From: Auanema rhodensis
Taxonomy: Eukaryota; Nematoda; Chromadorea; Rhabditida; Rhabditidae
Assembly (NCBI GenBank): GCA_964057225.1
Contig: OZ059900.1
Coordinates: 1,684,501-1,748,500, forward strand
Direction of reading: 5' to 3'
Length of the DNA stretch: 64,000 bases
The position numbers and the translations under genes were made by a program. Positions within the stretch are counted from its first letter, which is position 1, and each line of letters starts with the position of its first letter. This document shows, piece by piece, positions 27,366 through 39,416 of this stretch. Below the pieces are notes generated by a model. That model was not told the origin of the DNA, did not search any database, and was given only the letters and a program-made list of their open reading frames with translations.

Positions 27366-29798
27366 TCAAACACACAATACACGAAATAAGTTTATTTTGA
27401 CGAGTTTGCACTGGTATTTATTCATTTTGATCAAAAAAGGTCGAAAATAGAAAGAATTTTTGAATTTTCCGAGTTTTGAGTCCAATTGGGCTAAATCGCT
27501 CATATATATGATCAAAAGCATAGTTTTACTGTCTATGATAACAAACGTCTTCAAATATACACTAATAATGTGTAAATCACTGAATTTCACTCAAATAGCT
27601 TTACTACACTAAGTATGGTCGTTTTTATGCCTTTAACACCATATACTCACCGATTTTTGGTACAAAATCTGTAATACTCGTAAATTTCGATCGTATTCGT
27701 TAAGATTCGAGAATCAAACACACAATACACGAAATAAGTTTATTTTTACGAATTTGCACTGATATTTATTCATTTTGATCAAAAAAGGTCGAAAATAGAA
27801 AGAATTTTTTAATTTTCCGAGTTTTGAGTCCAATTGGGCTAAATCGCTCATATATATGATCAAAAGCATAGTTTCACTGTCTATGATAACAAAAGTCTTC
27901 AAATATACACTAGTAATGATTAAATCACTGAATTTCACTCAAATAGCATTACTACACTAAGTATGGTCGTTTTTATGCCTTTAACACCATATACTCACCG
28001 ATTTTTGGTACAAAATCTGTAATACTTGTAAATTTTGATCATATTTGTTAAGATTCGAGAATCAAACACATAATACACGAAATAAGTCTATTTTTACAAG
28101 TTTGCACTGATATTTATTCATTTTGATCAAAAAAAGGTCGAAAATAGAAAAATTTTTTGAAATTTCCGAGTTTTGAGTCCAATTTGGCTAAATCGCTCAT
28201 ATATAAGATCAAAAGCATAGTTTTATTGTCTATAACAACAAAAGTCATCAATTAAACGCTAGTGATATTTAAATACTGATTTTCGCTCAAGTAGCATTAC
28301 TACACTAAGTATGGTCGTTTTTATGCCTTTAACACCATATACTCACCGATTTTTGGTACAAAATCTGTAATACTTGTAAATTTTGATCATATTCGTTAAG
28401 ATTTGAGAATCGAACATACAATACACAAAATCAGTCTATTTTTATGAGCTTGCACTGATATATATTCATTTTGATCAAAAAAGGTCGAAAATAGAAAGAA
28501 TTTTTGAAATTTCCGAGTTTTGAGTCTAATTTGGCTAAATCGCTCATATATATGATCAGAAGCATAGTTTTAATGTCTATGACAACAAAAATCATCAATT
28601 AAACGCTAGTGATGTTTAAATACTGATTTTCGCTCAAATAGCATTACTACACTAAGTATGGTCGTTTTTATGCCTTTAACACCATATACTCACCGATTTT
28701 TGGTACAAAATCTGTAATACTCGTAAAATTTGATCATATTTGTTAAGATTTGAGAATCAAACACACAATACACAAAATCAGTCTATTTTTATGAGTTTAC
28801 ACTGATATATATTCATTTTCATCAAAAAAGGTCGAAAATAGAAAGAATTTTTGAATTTTCCGAGTTTTGAGTCGAATTGGGCTAAATCGCTCATATATAT
28901 GATCAAAAGCATAGTTTTACTGTCTATGATAACAAAAGTCTTCAAATATACACTAATAATGATTAAATCACTGAATTTCACTCAAATAGCATTACTACAC
29001 TAAGTATGGTCGTTTTTATGCCTTTAACACCATATACTCACCGATTTTTGGTACAAAATCTGTAATACTTGTAAATTTTGATCATATTTGTTAAGATTTG
29101 AGAATCAAACACATAATACACAAAATAAGTCTATTTTTACAAGTTTGCACTGATATTTATTCATTTTGATCAAAAAAGGTCGAAAATAGAAAGAATTTTT
29201 GAAATTTCCGAGTTTTGAGTCCAATTTGGCTAAATCGCTCATATATATGATCAAAAGCATAGTTTTATTGTCTATAACAACAAAAGTCATCAATTAAACG
29301 CTAGTGATGTTTAAATACTGAATTTCGCTCAAATAGCATTACTACACTAAGTATGGTCGTTTTTATGCCTTTAACACCATATACTCACCGATTTTTGGTA
29401 CAAAATCTGTAATACTCGTAAATTTTGATCATATTCGTTAAGATTTGAGAATCAAACATACAATACACAAAATCAGTCTATTTTTATGAGCTTGCACTGA
29501 TATATATTCATTTTGATCAAAAAAGGTCGAAAATAGAAAGAATTTTTGAAATTTCCGAGTTTTGAGTCTAATTTGGCTAAATCGCTCATATATATGATCA
29601 AAAGCATAGTTTTATTGTCTATGACAACAAAAGTCATCAATTAAATGCTAGTGATGTTTAAATACTGAATTTCGCTCAAATAGCATTACTACACTAAGTA
29701 TGGTCGTTTTTATGCCTTTAACACCATATACTCACCGATTTTTGGTACAAAATCTGTAATACTCGTAAATTTCGATCATATTCGGTGAGATTCGAGAA
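27366..29798. repeat. 7-monomer HOR unit 2 (2433 bp)
   Basis: Same monomer order as unit 1 at exactly +2433 bp, with the standard fourth monomer (aatcgaacatac followed by gatcagaagc). Private change: cgatcgtattc near 27690, where other units read cgatcatattc. Confidence 0.85.
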
Positions 29799-30840
29799 TC
29801 AAACACACAATACACGAAATAAGTTTATTTTGACGAGTTTGCACTGGTATTTATTCATTTTGATCAAAAAAGGTCGAAAATAGAAAGATTTTTTGAAATT
29901 TCCGAGTTTTGAGTCCAATTTGGCTAAATCGCTCATATATATGATCAAAAGCATAGTTTTACTGTCTATAACAACAAAAGTCTTCAAATATACACTAATA
30001 ATGATTAAATCACTGAATTTCACTCAAATAGCATTACTACACTAAGTATGGTCGTTTTTATGCCTTTAACACCATATACTCACCGATTTTTGGTACAAAA
30101 TCTGTAATACTTGTAAATTTTGATCATATTTGTTAAGATTCGAGAATCAAACACATAATACACAAAATAAGTCTATTTTTACAAGTTTGCACTGATATTT
30201 ATTCATTTTGATCAAAAAAGGTCGAAAATAGAAAGAATTTTTGAAATTTCCGAGTTTTGAGTCCAATTTGGCTAAATCGCTCATATATATGATCAAAAGC
30301 ATAGTTTTATTGTCTATAACAACAAAAGTCATCAATTAAACGCTAGTGATGTTTAAATACTGAATTTCGCTCAAATAGCATTACTACACTAAGTATGGTC
30401 GTTTTTATGCCTTTAACACCATATACTCACCGATTTTTGGTACAAAATCTGTAATACTCGTAAATTTTGATCATATTCGTTAAGATTTGAGAATCAAACA
30501 TACAATACACAAAATCAGTCTATTTTTATGAGCTTGCACTGATATATATTCATTTTGATCAAAAAAGGTCGAAAATAGAAAGAATTTTTGAAATTTCCGA
30601 GTTTTGAGTCTAATTTGGCTAAATCGCTCATATATATGATCAAAAGCATAGTTTTATTGTCTATGACAACAAAAGTCATCAATTAAATGCTAGTGATGTT
30701 TAAATACTGAATTTCGCTCAAATAGCATTACTACACTAAGTATGGTCGTTTTTATGCCTTTAACACCATATACTCACCGATTTTTGGTACAAAATCTGTA
30801 ATACTCGTAAATTTTGATCATATTCGGTGAGATTCGAGAA
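29799..30840. repeat. 3-monomer HOR derivative (1042 bp)
   Basis: Begins like monomer 1 of the 7-mer (gacgagtttgcactggtattt) but becomes chimeric inside the first monomer (gaaagattttttgaaatttcc, gtctataacaac then cttcaaatatac). It continues with monomers equivalent to positions 6 and 7. This is what is left if four monomers of a 7-mer are deleted by unequal exchange. Confidence 0.8.
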
Positions 30841-33067
30841 TCAAACACACAATACACGAAATAAGTTTATTTTGACGAGTTTGCACTGGTATTTATTCAT
30901 TTTGATCAAAAAAGGTCGAAAATAGAAAGAATTTTTGAATTTTCCGAGTTTTGAGTCCAATTGGGCTAAATCGCTCATATATATGATCAAAAGCATAGTT
31001 TTACTGTCTATGATAACAAACGTCTTCAAATATACACTAATAATGTGTAAATCACTGAATTTCACTCAAATAGCTTTACTACACTAAGTATGGTCGTTTT
31101 TATGCCTTTAACACCATATACTCACCGATTTTTGGTACAAAATCTGTAATACTCGTAAATTTCGATCATATTCGTTAAGATTCGAGAATCAAACACACAA
31201 TACACGAAATAAGTTTATTTTTACGAATTTGCACTGATATTTATTCATTTTGATCAAAAAAGGTCGAAAATAGAAAGAATTTTTTAATTTTCCGAGTTTT
31301 GAGTCCAATTGGGCTAAATCGCTCATATATATGATCAAAAGCATAGTTTCACTGTCTATGATAACAAAAGTCTTCAAATATACACTAGTAATGATTAAAT
31401 CACTGAATTTCACTCAAATAGCATTACTACACTAAGTATGGTCGTTTTTATGCCTTTAACACCATATACTCACCGATTTTTGGTACAAAATCTGTAATAC
31501 TTGTAAATTTTGATCATATTTGTTAAGATTCGAGAATCAAACACATAATACACGAAATAAGTCTATTTTTACAAGTTTGCACTGATATTTATTCATTTTG
31601 ATCAAAAAAAGGTCGAAAATAGAAAAATTTTTTGAAATTTCCGAGTTTTGAGTCCAATTTGGCTAAATCGCTCATATATAAGATCAAAAGCATAGTTTTA
31701 TTGTCTATAACAACAAAAGTCATCAATTAAACGCTAGTGATATTTAAATACTGATTTTCGCTCAAGTAGCATTACTACACTAAGTATGGTCGTTTTTATG
31801 CCTTTAACACCATATACTCACCGATTTTTGGTACAAAATCTGTAATACTTGTAAATTTTGATCATATTCGTTAAGATTTGAGAATCGAACATACAATACA
31901 CAAAATCAGTCTATTTTTATGAGCTTGCACTGATATATATTCATTTTGATCAAAAAAGGTCGAAAATAGAAAGAATTTTTGAAATTTCCGAGTTTTGAGT
32001 CTAATTTGGCTAAATCGCTCATATATATGATCAGAAGCATAGTTTTAATGTCTATGACAACAAAAATCATCAATTAAACGCTAGTGATGTTTAAATACTG
32101 ATTTTCGCTCAAATAGCATTACTACACTAAGTATGGTCGTTTTTATGCCTTTAACACCATATACTCACCGATTTTTGGTACAAAATCTGTAATACTCGTA
32201 AAATTTGATCATATTTGTTAAGATTTGAGAATCAAACACACAATACACAAAATCAGTCTATTTTTATGAGTTTACACTGATATATATTCATTTTCATCAA
32301 AAAAGGTCGAAAATAGAAAGAATTTTTGAATTTTCCGAGTTTTGAGTCGAATTGGGCTAAATCGCTCATATATATGATCAAAAGCATAGTTTTACTGTCT
32401 ATGATAACAAAAGTCTTCAAATATACACTAATAATGATTAAATCACTGAATTTCACTCAAATAGCATTACTACACTAAGTATGGTCGTTTTTATGCCTTT
32501 AACACCATATACTCACCGATTTTTGGTACAAAATCTGTAATACTTGTAAATTTTGATCATATTTGTTAAGATTTGAGAATCAAACACATAATACACAAAA
32601 TAAGTCTATTTTTACAAGTTTGCACTGATATTTATTCATTTTGATCAAAAAAGGTCGAAAATAGAAAGAATTTTTGAAATTTCCGAGTTTTGAGTCCAAT
32701 TTGGCTAAATCGCTCATATATATGATCAAAAGCATAGTTTTATTGTCTATAACAACAAAAGTCATCAATTAAACGCTAGTGATGTTTAAATACTGAATTT
32801 CGCTCAAATAGCATTACTACACTAAGTATGGTCGTTTTTATGCCTTTAACACCATATACTCACCGATTTTTGGTACAAAATCTGTAATACTCGTAAATTT
32901 TGATCATATTCGTTAAGATTTGAGAATCAAACATACAATACACAAAATCAGTCTATTTTTATGAGCTTGCACTGATATATATTCATTTTGATCAAAAAAG
33001 GTCGAAAATAGAAAGAATTTTTGAAATTTCCGAGTTTTGAGTCTAATTTGGCTAAATCGCTCATATA

Positions 33068-33069
33068 TA
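33068..33069. other. Target site duplication TA, left
   Basis: The TA preceding TTAGG. With 34345-34346 it duplicates the single TA of the empty site inside the palindrome catatatatg of the monomer. Confidence 0.9.
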
Positions 33070-33097
33070 TTAGGTTGGAAAGAATGTTCTTGCGCAT
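33070..33097 (+). repeat. Mariner left terminal inverted repeat (28 bp)
   Basis: Starts TTAGGTTGGAAAGAATG and ends GCGCAT. It is an exact reverse complement of 34317-34344 over 28 bases; the match ends at TTTT here against ATAA on the other side. It is the presumed transposase binding site. Confidence 0.95.
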
Positions 33098-33155
33098 TTT
33101 TCAAACTCATCTGAACAATTTGAATTATCTGGGCGCTAAATACAAAAATATTAAA

Positions 33156-33163
33156 TATATAAG
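33156..33163 (+). promoter_or_regulatory. Possible TATA box of the mariner transposase
   Basis: TATATAAG lies in the 146-bp untranslated stretch between the left terminal repeat and the ATG at 33244, about 88 bp before that ATG. About 35 bp downstream, ttcactta (near 33190) is a weak initiator-like sequence. The stretch is AT-rich, so a chance match is quite possible. Nothing else is recognised between 33098 and 33243. Confidence 0.3.
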
Positions 33164-33243
33164 TTTTATATGATAAAGCAGATAGTTTTTCACTTATTTT
33201 CATGAAATGACAATATAATTACTAATTTAAAGATTATAGATCA

Positions 33244-33280
33244 ATGATGCAAAAATCCCAATTGAGAACCCTTTTTTTTG
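33244..33280 (+). other. Frameshifted N-terminal codons of the mariner transposase (8-T run)
   Basis: ATGATGCAAAAATCCC at 33244 encodes MMQKSQLRTL and then enters a run of 8 T (33272-33279). In this frame translation stops at TAA shortly after (reading ...VRS*). With 7 T the frame would run as RTLFLYEVKLGH into the main transposase frame, which fits the usual start of mariner transposases and gives about 339 residues, close to the family's roughly 340-350. So the start codon is separated from the body of the gene by one base in a homopolymer. This is either a real inactivating insertion or a sequencing error. Confidence 0.75.
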
Positions 33281-34264
33281 TACGAAGTTAAGTTAGGGCA
33301 CACAACTTCTGAAGCAAGCAACAACATCAACAGTGCTTCTGGAATTGGAACAACCAACTTAAGGACTGTTCAATTTTGGTTCAAGAAATTCCGTAACGGT
33401 GACGAGAACATAGAAGATCAAGCCGAAAAAGGAAGAACTACGACGTTGGATGATTCAGCATTAGATGAATTTTTGGAAAAGGATACGAGTATCAGCTCAA
33501 GAAACCTTGCCGACGAACTTTCAGTGAGTCATACAACTGTATTAACTTATTTGAAAAAACTCGGAAAAGTGAAAAAATTGGATAAATGGGTGCCCCATGA
33601 ACTTTCGGAAGCGCAGAAGAATGTTCGATACATGGCATGCTTAGGATTCAGGCTGAGAAACATGAATGATCCATTTCTCGACAATATCATTACTTGTGAT
33701 GAGAAATGGGTCCTTTACAACAATAAGAAAAGATCAGCTCACTGGATGGACAAAAATGAAACTCCTAAACACTTTTCCAAACTAGCTTTGACATATTCGA
33801 AATTTATGTTAACTGTTTGGTGGTGTTCAACAGAAATCATTCATTATAAGTTTCTACAGCCTAATGATACAATCAATACGGAATCGTACTGCCAAGAAAT
33901 TGATGAAATGCACCAAAAATTATTGAGTTTGAAGCCAGGACTGATCAATAGGAGACGGGCCATCATACTACAGGATAATGCAAGACCCCATGTCTCAAGA
34001 CCGACGATGAAAAAATTTTTTGATTTAGGTTATGAATGTTTACCCCACCCTCCTTATTCACCCGATTTGTCCCCTGCCGATTTCCATTTATTTAAACATT
34101 TATCAAGTTATATTGAAGGTATGGTATTTAAAAATGTTGATGAGGTCAAAAAAATGTTTTGCGACTTCATAAACACTAAAAGACCTGACTTTTATAAAAA
34201 AGGTATTTATTCTCTGCTCAATCGTTGGGAACAATGTATTGAAGCTAACGGTGAATACTTTTAA
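33278..34264 (+). CDS. Mariner transposase, DD34D (5' end frameshifted)
   Basis: Cut-and-paste transposase that binds the terminal repeats and moves the element between TA sites in the nucleus. The open frame is 328 codons, TTG (33278) to TAA (34264). TTG is not a credible eukaryotic start; the real start is probably ATG 33244, out of frame by one T (see separate entry). The first in-frame ATG is residue 119, too late for a working protein. Domains: a helix-turn-helix region at about residues 9-37, a second at about 75-95 (RNLADELSVSHTTV), a linker with GRT where many mariners have GRP (52-54), WVPHEL at 104-109, and a catalytic core with D141 (ITCDEKW), D233 (LQDNARPH) and D268 (YSPDLSPAD). 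Thirty-four residues separate the last two aspartates, giving DD34D. The C-terminal end is complete. There is no internal stop or other frameshift. It most resembles cecropia-type/Hsmar1 transposases. As sequenced it is best regarded as a nearly intact pseudogene unless the T run is an error. Confidence 0.93.
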   Translation: MYEVKLGHTTSEASNNINSASGIGTTNLRTVQFWFKKFRNGDENIEDQAEKGRTTTLDDSALDEFLEKDTSISSRNLADELSVSHTTVLTYLKKLGKVKKLDKWVPHELSEAQKNVRYMACLGFRLRNMNDPFLDNIITCDEKWVLYNNKKRSAHWMDKNETPKHFSKLALTYSKFMLTVWWCSTEIIHYKFLQPNDTINTESYCQEIDEMHQKLLSLKPGLINRRRAIILQDNARPHVSRPTMKKFFDLGYECLPHPPYSPDLSPADFHLFKHLSSYIEGMVFKNVDEVKKMFCDFINTKRPDFYKKGIYSLLNRWEQCIEANGEYF

Positions 34265-34291
34265 TTAATTTGTGATTGTAATTTGAAAAAA

Positions 34292-34297
34292 AATAAA
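34292..34297 (+). promoter_or_regulatory. Possible polyadenylation signal of the transposase
   Basis: AATAAA 28 bp after the stop codon, within the A/T-rich 3' stretch before the right terminal repeat. Position and sequence fit a polyadenylation signal; AT-richness makes chance plausible. Confidence 0.45.
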
Positions 34298-34316
34298 TTT
34301 GAATTTTTTTTGTTAT

Positions 34317-34344
34317 ATGCGCAAGAACATTCTTTCCAACCTAA
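34317..34344 (-). repeat. Mariner right terminal inverted repeat (28 bp)
   Basis: Starts ATGCGCAAG and ends CTTTCCAACCTAA, complementary to the left repeat with no mismatch. It lies 52 bp after the transposase stop codon. Confidence 0.95.
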
Positions 34345-34346
34345 TA
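34345..34346. other. Target site duplication TA, right
   Basis: The TA following CCTAA, before tgatcaaaagc of the resuming monomer. The 1277-bp size excess of this HOR unit (1275 + 2) confirms the duplication independently. Confidence 0.9.
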
Positions 34347-34550
34347 TGATCAAAAGCATAGTTTTATTGTCTATGACAACAAAAGTCATCAATTAAATGC
34401 TAGTGATGTTTAAATACTGAATTTCGCTCAAATAGCATTACTACACTAAGTATGGTCGTTTTTATGCCTTTAACACCATATACTCACCGATTTTTGGTAC
34501 AAAATCTGTAATACTCGTAAATTTCGATCATATTCGGTGAGATTCGAGAA

Positions 34551-36983
34551 TCAAACACACAATACACGAAATAAGTTTATTTTGACGAGTTTGCACTGGT
34601 ATTTATTCATTTTGATCAAAAAAGGTCGAAAATAGAAAGAATTTTTGAATTTTCCGAGTTTTGAGTCCAATTGGGCTAAATCGCTCATATATATGATCAA
34701 AAGCATAGTTTTACTGTCTATGATAACAAACGTCTTCAAATATACACTAATAATGTGTAAATCACTGAATTTCACTCAAATAGCTTTACTACACTAAGTA
34801 TGGTCGTTTTTATGCCTTTAACACCATATACTCACCGATTTTTGGTACAAAATCTGTAATACTCGTAAATTTCGATCATATTCGTTAAGATTCGAGAATC
34901 AAACACACAATACACGAAATAAGTTTATTTTTACGAATTTGCACTGATATTTATTCATTTTGATCAAAAAAGGTCGAAAATAGAAAGAATTTTTTAATTT
35001 TCCGAGTTTTGAGTCCAATTGGGCTAAATCGCTCATATATATGATCAAAAGCATAGTTTCACTGTCTATGATAACAAAAGTCTTCAAATATACACTAGTA
35101 ATGATTAAATCACTGAATTTCACTCAAATAGCATTACTACACTAAGTATGGTCGTTTTTATGCCTTTAACACCATATACTCACCGATTTTTGGTACAAAA
35201 TCTGTAATACTTGTAAATTTTGATCATATTTGTTAAGATTCGAGAATCAAACACATAATACACGAAATAAGTCTATTTTTACAAGTTTGCACTGATATTT
35301 ATTCATTTTGATCAAAAAAAGGTCGAAAATAGAAAAATTTTTTGAAATTTCCGAGTTTTGAGTCCAATTTGGCTAAATCGCTCATATATAAGATCAAAAG
35401 CATAGTTTTATTGTCTATAACAACAAAAGTCATCAATTAAACGCTAGTGATATTTAAATACTGATTTTCGCTCAAGTAGCATTACTACACTAAGTATGGT
35501 CGTTTTTATGCCTTTAACACCATATACTCACCGATTTTTGGTACAAAATCTGTAATACTTGTAAATTTTGATCATATTCGTTAAGATTTGAGAATCGAAC
35601 ATACAATACACAAAATCAGTCTATTTTTATGAGCTTGCACTGATATATATTCATTTTGATCAAAAAAGGTCGAAAATAGAAAGAATTTTTGAAATTTCCG
35701 AGTTTTGAGTCTAATTTGGCTAAATCGCTCATATATATGATCAGAAGCATAGTTTTAATGTCTATGACAACAAAAATCATCAATTAAACGCTAGTGATGT
35801 TTAAATACTGATTTTCGCTCAAATAGCATTACTACACTAAGTATGGTCGTTTTTATGCCTTTAACACCATATACTCACCGATTTTTGGTACAAAATCTGT
35901 AATACTCGTAAAATTTGATCATATTTGTTAAGATTTGAGAATCAAACACACAATACACAAAATCAGTCTATTTTTATGAGTTTACACTGATATATATTCA
36001 TTTTCATCAAAAAAGGTCGAAAATAGAAAGAATTTTTGAATTTTCCGAGTTTTGAGTCGAATTGGGCTAAATCGCTCATATATATGATCAAAAGCATAGT
36101 TTTACTGTCTATGATAACAAAAGTCTTCAAATATACACTAATAATGATTAAATCACTGAATTTCACTCAAATAGCATTACTACACTAAGTATGGTCGTTT
36201 TTATGCCTTTAACACCATATACTCACCGATTTTTGGTACAAAATCTGTAATACTTGTAAATTTTGATCATATTTGTTAAGATTCGAGAATCAAACACATA
36301 ATACACAAAATAAGTCTATTTTTACAAGTTTGCACTGATATTTATTCATTTTGATCAAAAAAGGTCGAAAATAGAAAGAATTTTTGAAATTTCCGAGTTT
36401 TGAGTCCAATTTGGCTAAATCGCTCATATATATGATCAAAAGCATAGTTTTATTGTCTATAACAACAAAAGTCATCAATTAAACGCTAGTGATGTTTAAA
36501 TACTGAATTTCGCTCAAATAGCATTACTACACTAAGTATGGTCGTTTTTATGCCTTTAACACCATATACTCACCGATTTTTGGTACAAAATCTGTAATAC
36601 TCGTAAATTTTGATCATATTCGTTAAGATTTGAGAATCAAACATACAATACACAAAATCAGTCTATTTTTATGAGCTTGCACTGATATATATTCATTTTG
36701 ATCAAAAAAGGTCGAAAATAGAAAGAATTTTTGAAATTTCCGAGTTTTGAGTCTAATTTGGCTAAATCGCTCATATATATGATCAAAAGCATAGTTTTAT
36801 TGTCTATGACAACAAAAGTCATCAATTAAATGCTAGTGATGTTTAAATACTGAATTTCGCTCAAATAGCATTACTACACTAAGTATGGTCGTTTTTATGC
36901 CTTTAACACCATATACTCACCGATTTTTGGTACAAAATCTGTAATACTCGTAAATTTTGATCATATTCGGTGAGATTCGAGAA
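34551..36983. repeat. 7-monomer HOR unit 4 (2433 bp)
   Basis: Same seven-monomer order as units 2 and 3. It begins after cgatcatattcggtgag (C variant, as near 24907 and 29773). There are no interruptions. Confidence 0.85.
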
Positions 36984-39416
36984 TCAAACACACAATACAC
37001 GAAATAAGTTTATTTTGACGAGTTTGCACTGGTATTTATTCATTTTGATCAAAAAAGGTCGAAAATAGAAAGAATTTTTGAATTTTCCGAGTTTTGAGTC
37101 CAATTGGGCTAAATCGCTCATATATATGATCAAAAGCATAGTTTTACTGTCTATGATAACAAACGTCTTCAAATATACACTAATAATGTGTAAATCACTG
37201 AATTTCACTCAAATAGCTTTACTACACTAAGTATGGTCGTTTTTATGCCTTTAACACCATATACTCACCGATTTTTGGTACAAAATCTGTAATACTCGTA
37301 AATTTCGATCATATTCGTTAAGATTCGAGAATCAAACACACAATACACGAAATAAGTTTATTTTTACGAATTTGCACTGATATTTATTCATTTTGATCAA
37401 AAAAGGTCGAAAATAGAAAGAATTTTTTAATTTTCCGAGTTTTGAGTCCAATTGGGCTAAATCGCTCATATATATGATCAAAAGCATAGTTTCACTGTCT
37501 ATGATAACAAAAGTCTTCAAATATACACTAGTAATGATTAAATCACTGAATTTCACTCAAATAGCATTACTACACTAAGTATGGTCGTTTTTATGCCTTT
37601 AACACCATATACTCACCGATTTTTGGTACAAAATCTGTAATACTTGTAAATTTTGATCATATTTGTTAAGATTCGAGAATCAAACACATAATACACGAAA
37701 TAAGTCTATTTTTACAAGTTTGCACTGATATTTATTCATTTTGATCAAAAAAAGGTCGAAAATAGAAAAATTTTTTGAAATTTCCGAGTTTTGAGTCCAA
37801 TTTGGCTAAATCGCTCATATATAAGATCAAAAGCATAGTTTTATTGTCTATAACAACAAAAGTCATCAATTAAACGCTAGTGATATTTAAATACTGATTT
37901 TCGCTCAAGTAGCATTACTACACTAAGTATGGTCGTTTTTATGCCTTTAACACCATATACTCACCGATTTTTGGTACAAAATCTGTAATACTTGTAAATT
38001 TTGATCATATTCGTTAAGATTTGAGAATCGAACATACAATACACAAAATCAGTCTATTTTTATGAGCTTGCACTGATATATATTCATTTTGATCAAAAAA
38101 GGTCGAAAATAGAAAGAATTTTTGAAATTTCCGAGTTTTGAGTCTAATTTGGCTAAATCGCTCATATATATGATCAGAAGCATAGTTTTAATGTCTATGA
38201 CAACAAAAATCATCAATTAAACGCTAGTGATGTTTAAATACTGATTTTCGCTCAAATAGCATTACTACACTAAGTATGGTCGTTTTTATGCCTTTAACAC
38301 CATATACTCACCGATTTTTGGTACAAAATCTGTAATACTCGTAAAATTTGATCATATTTGTTAAGATTTGAGAATCAAACACACAATACACAAAATCAGT
38401 CTATTTTTATGAGTTTACACTGATATATATTCATTTTCATCAAAAAAGGTCGAAAATAGAAAGAATTTTTGAATTTTCCGAGTTTTGAGTCGAATTGGGC
38501 TAAATCGCTCATATATATGATCAAAAGCATAGTTTTACTGTCTATGATAACAAAAGTCTTCAAATATACACTAATAATGATTAAATCACTGAATTTCACT
38601 CAAATAGCATTACTACACTAAGTATGGTCGTTTTTATGCCTTTAACACCATATACTCACCGATTTTTGGTACAAAATCTGTAATACTTGTAAATTTTGAT
38701 CATATTTGTTAAGATTCGAGAATCAAACACATAATACACAAAATAAGTCTATTTTTACAAGTTTGCACTGATATTTATTCATTTTGATCAAAAAAGGTCG
38801 AAAATAGAAAGAATTTTTGAAATTTCCGAGTTTTGAGTCCAATTTGGCTAAATCGCTCATATATATGATCAAAAGCATAGTTTTATTGTCTATAACAACA
38901 AAAGTCATCAATTAAACGCTAGTGATGTTTAAATACTGAATTTCGCTCAAATAGCATTACTACACTAAGTATGGTCGTTTTTATGCCTTTAACACCATAT
39001 ACTCACCGATTTTTGGTACAAAATCTGTAATACTCGTAAATTTTGATCATATTCGTTAAGATTTGAGAATCAAACATACAATACACAAAATCAGTCTATT
39101 TTTATGAGCTTGCACTGATATATATTCATTTTGATCAAAAAAGGTCGAAAATAGAAAGAATTTTTGAAATTTCCGAGTTTTGAGTCTAATTTGGCTAAAT
39201 CGCTCATATATATGATCAAAAGCATAGTTTTATTGTCTATGACAACAAAAGTCATCAATTAAATGCTAGTGATGTTTAAATACTGAATTTCGCTCAAATA
39301 GCATTACTACACTAAGTATGGTCGTTTTTATGCCTTTAACACCATATACTCACCGATTTTTGGTACAAAATCTGTAATACTCGTAAATTTTGATCATATT
39401 CGGTGAGATTCGAGAA
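36984..39416. repeat. 7-monomer HOR unit 5 (2433 bp)
   Basis: Same order as unit 4 at exactly +2433 bp. No insertion, inversion or gene is visible. Confidence 0.85.

Larger units (their letters stand above)
1..33069. repeat. Satellite DNA array, left arm (about 95 monomers of 347-348 bp)
   Basis: Head-to-tail tandem repeat with no spacer. Using taatttggct / caattgggct as monomer start, successive starts fall at 1, 348, 696, 1044, 1392, 1740, 2087 and so on, giving monomers of 347 or 348 bp; one at 2434 is 371 bp because of an insertion. All monomers have the same orientation. The sequence is AT-rich, with three GATC-centred sites per monomer. The segment from tagcattactacactaag to about acaaaatctgt is almost invariant; the rest defines monomer types A (catcaattaaac) and B (cttcaaatatac) and their chimeras. 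No gene is supported here. Repeated minus-strand frames of 60-101 codons exist only because the monomer is repeated. I do not recognise the satellite as a named family. A centromeric or heterochromatic location is inference from array size and HOR structure. Confidence 0.97.
33070..34344 (+). mobile_element. Complete mariner transposon (Tc1/mariner superfamily, cecropia-like), 1275 bp
   Basis: A class II DNA transposon inserted in the satellite. It has perfect 28-bp terminal inverted repeats starting TTAGGTTGGAAAG, is flanked by TA on both sides, and carries one transposase frame between them. The uninterrupted site in other monomers reads tcatatatatgatcaa; here it reads tcatata-TA-[element]-TA-tgatcaa, as expected for mariner insertion at TA with duplication. 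Length is typical for mariners (about 1.3 kb). The TTAGG ends, the WVPHEL motif and the general resemblance to the Hsmar1/SETMAR transposase place it near the cecropia subfamily; this is judged from memory of the family, not from a search. Perfect TIRs and one insertion in about 180 monomers suggest a recent insertion. Confidence 0.97.
30841..34550. repeat. 7-monomer HOR unit 3 carrying the mariner insertion
   Basis: Same monomer order as the other 7-mers. The interval to the next unit is 3710 bp, which equals 2433 plus 1277, exactly the transposon (1275 bp) plus one extra TA. The mariner sits in the seventh monomer. Removing it and one TA restores the normal unit, so the HOR was already in place when the element inserted. 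Confidence 0.85.

Noticed and set aside
32913-33203. 96-codon minus-strand frame crossing the left end of the mariner
   Set aside because: It begins inside the transposon untranslated region and ends in satellite sequence; it is an accidental frame across the insertion junction.
33278-33280. TTG as the true start codon of the transposase
   Set aside because: TTG starts are a bacterial convention. This is a eukaryotic mariner, and a typical mariner N terminus lies just upstream from ATG 33244, one base out of frame.
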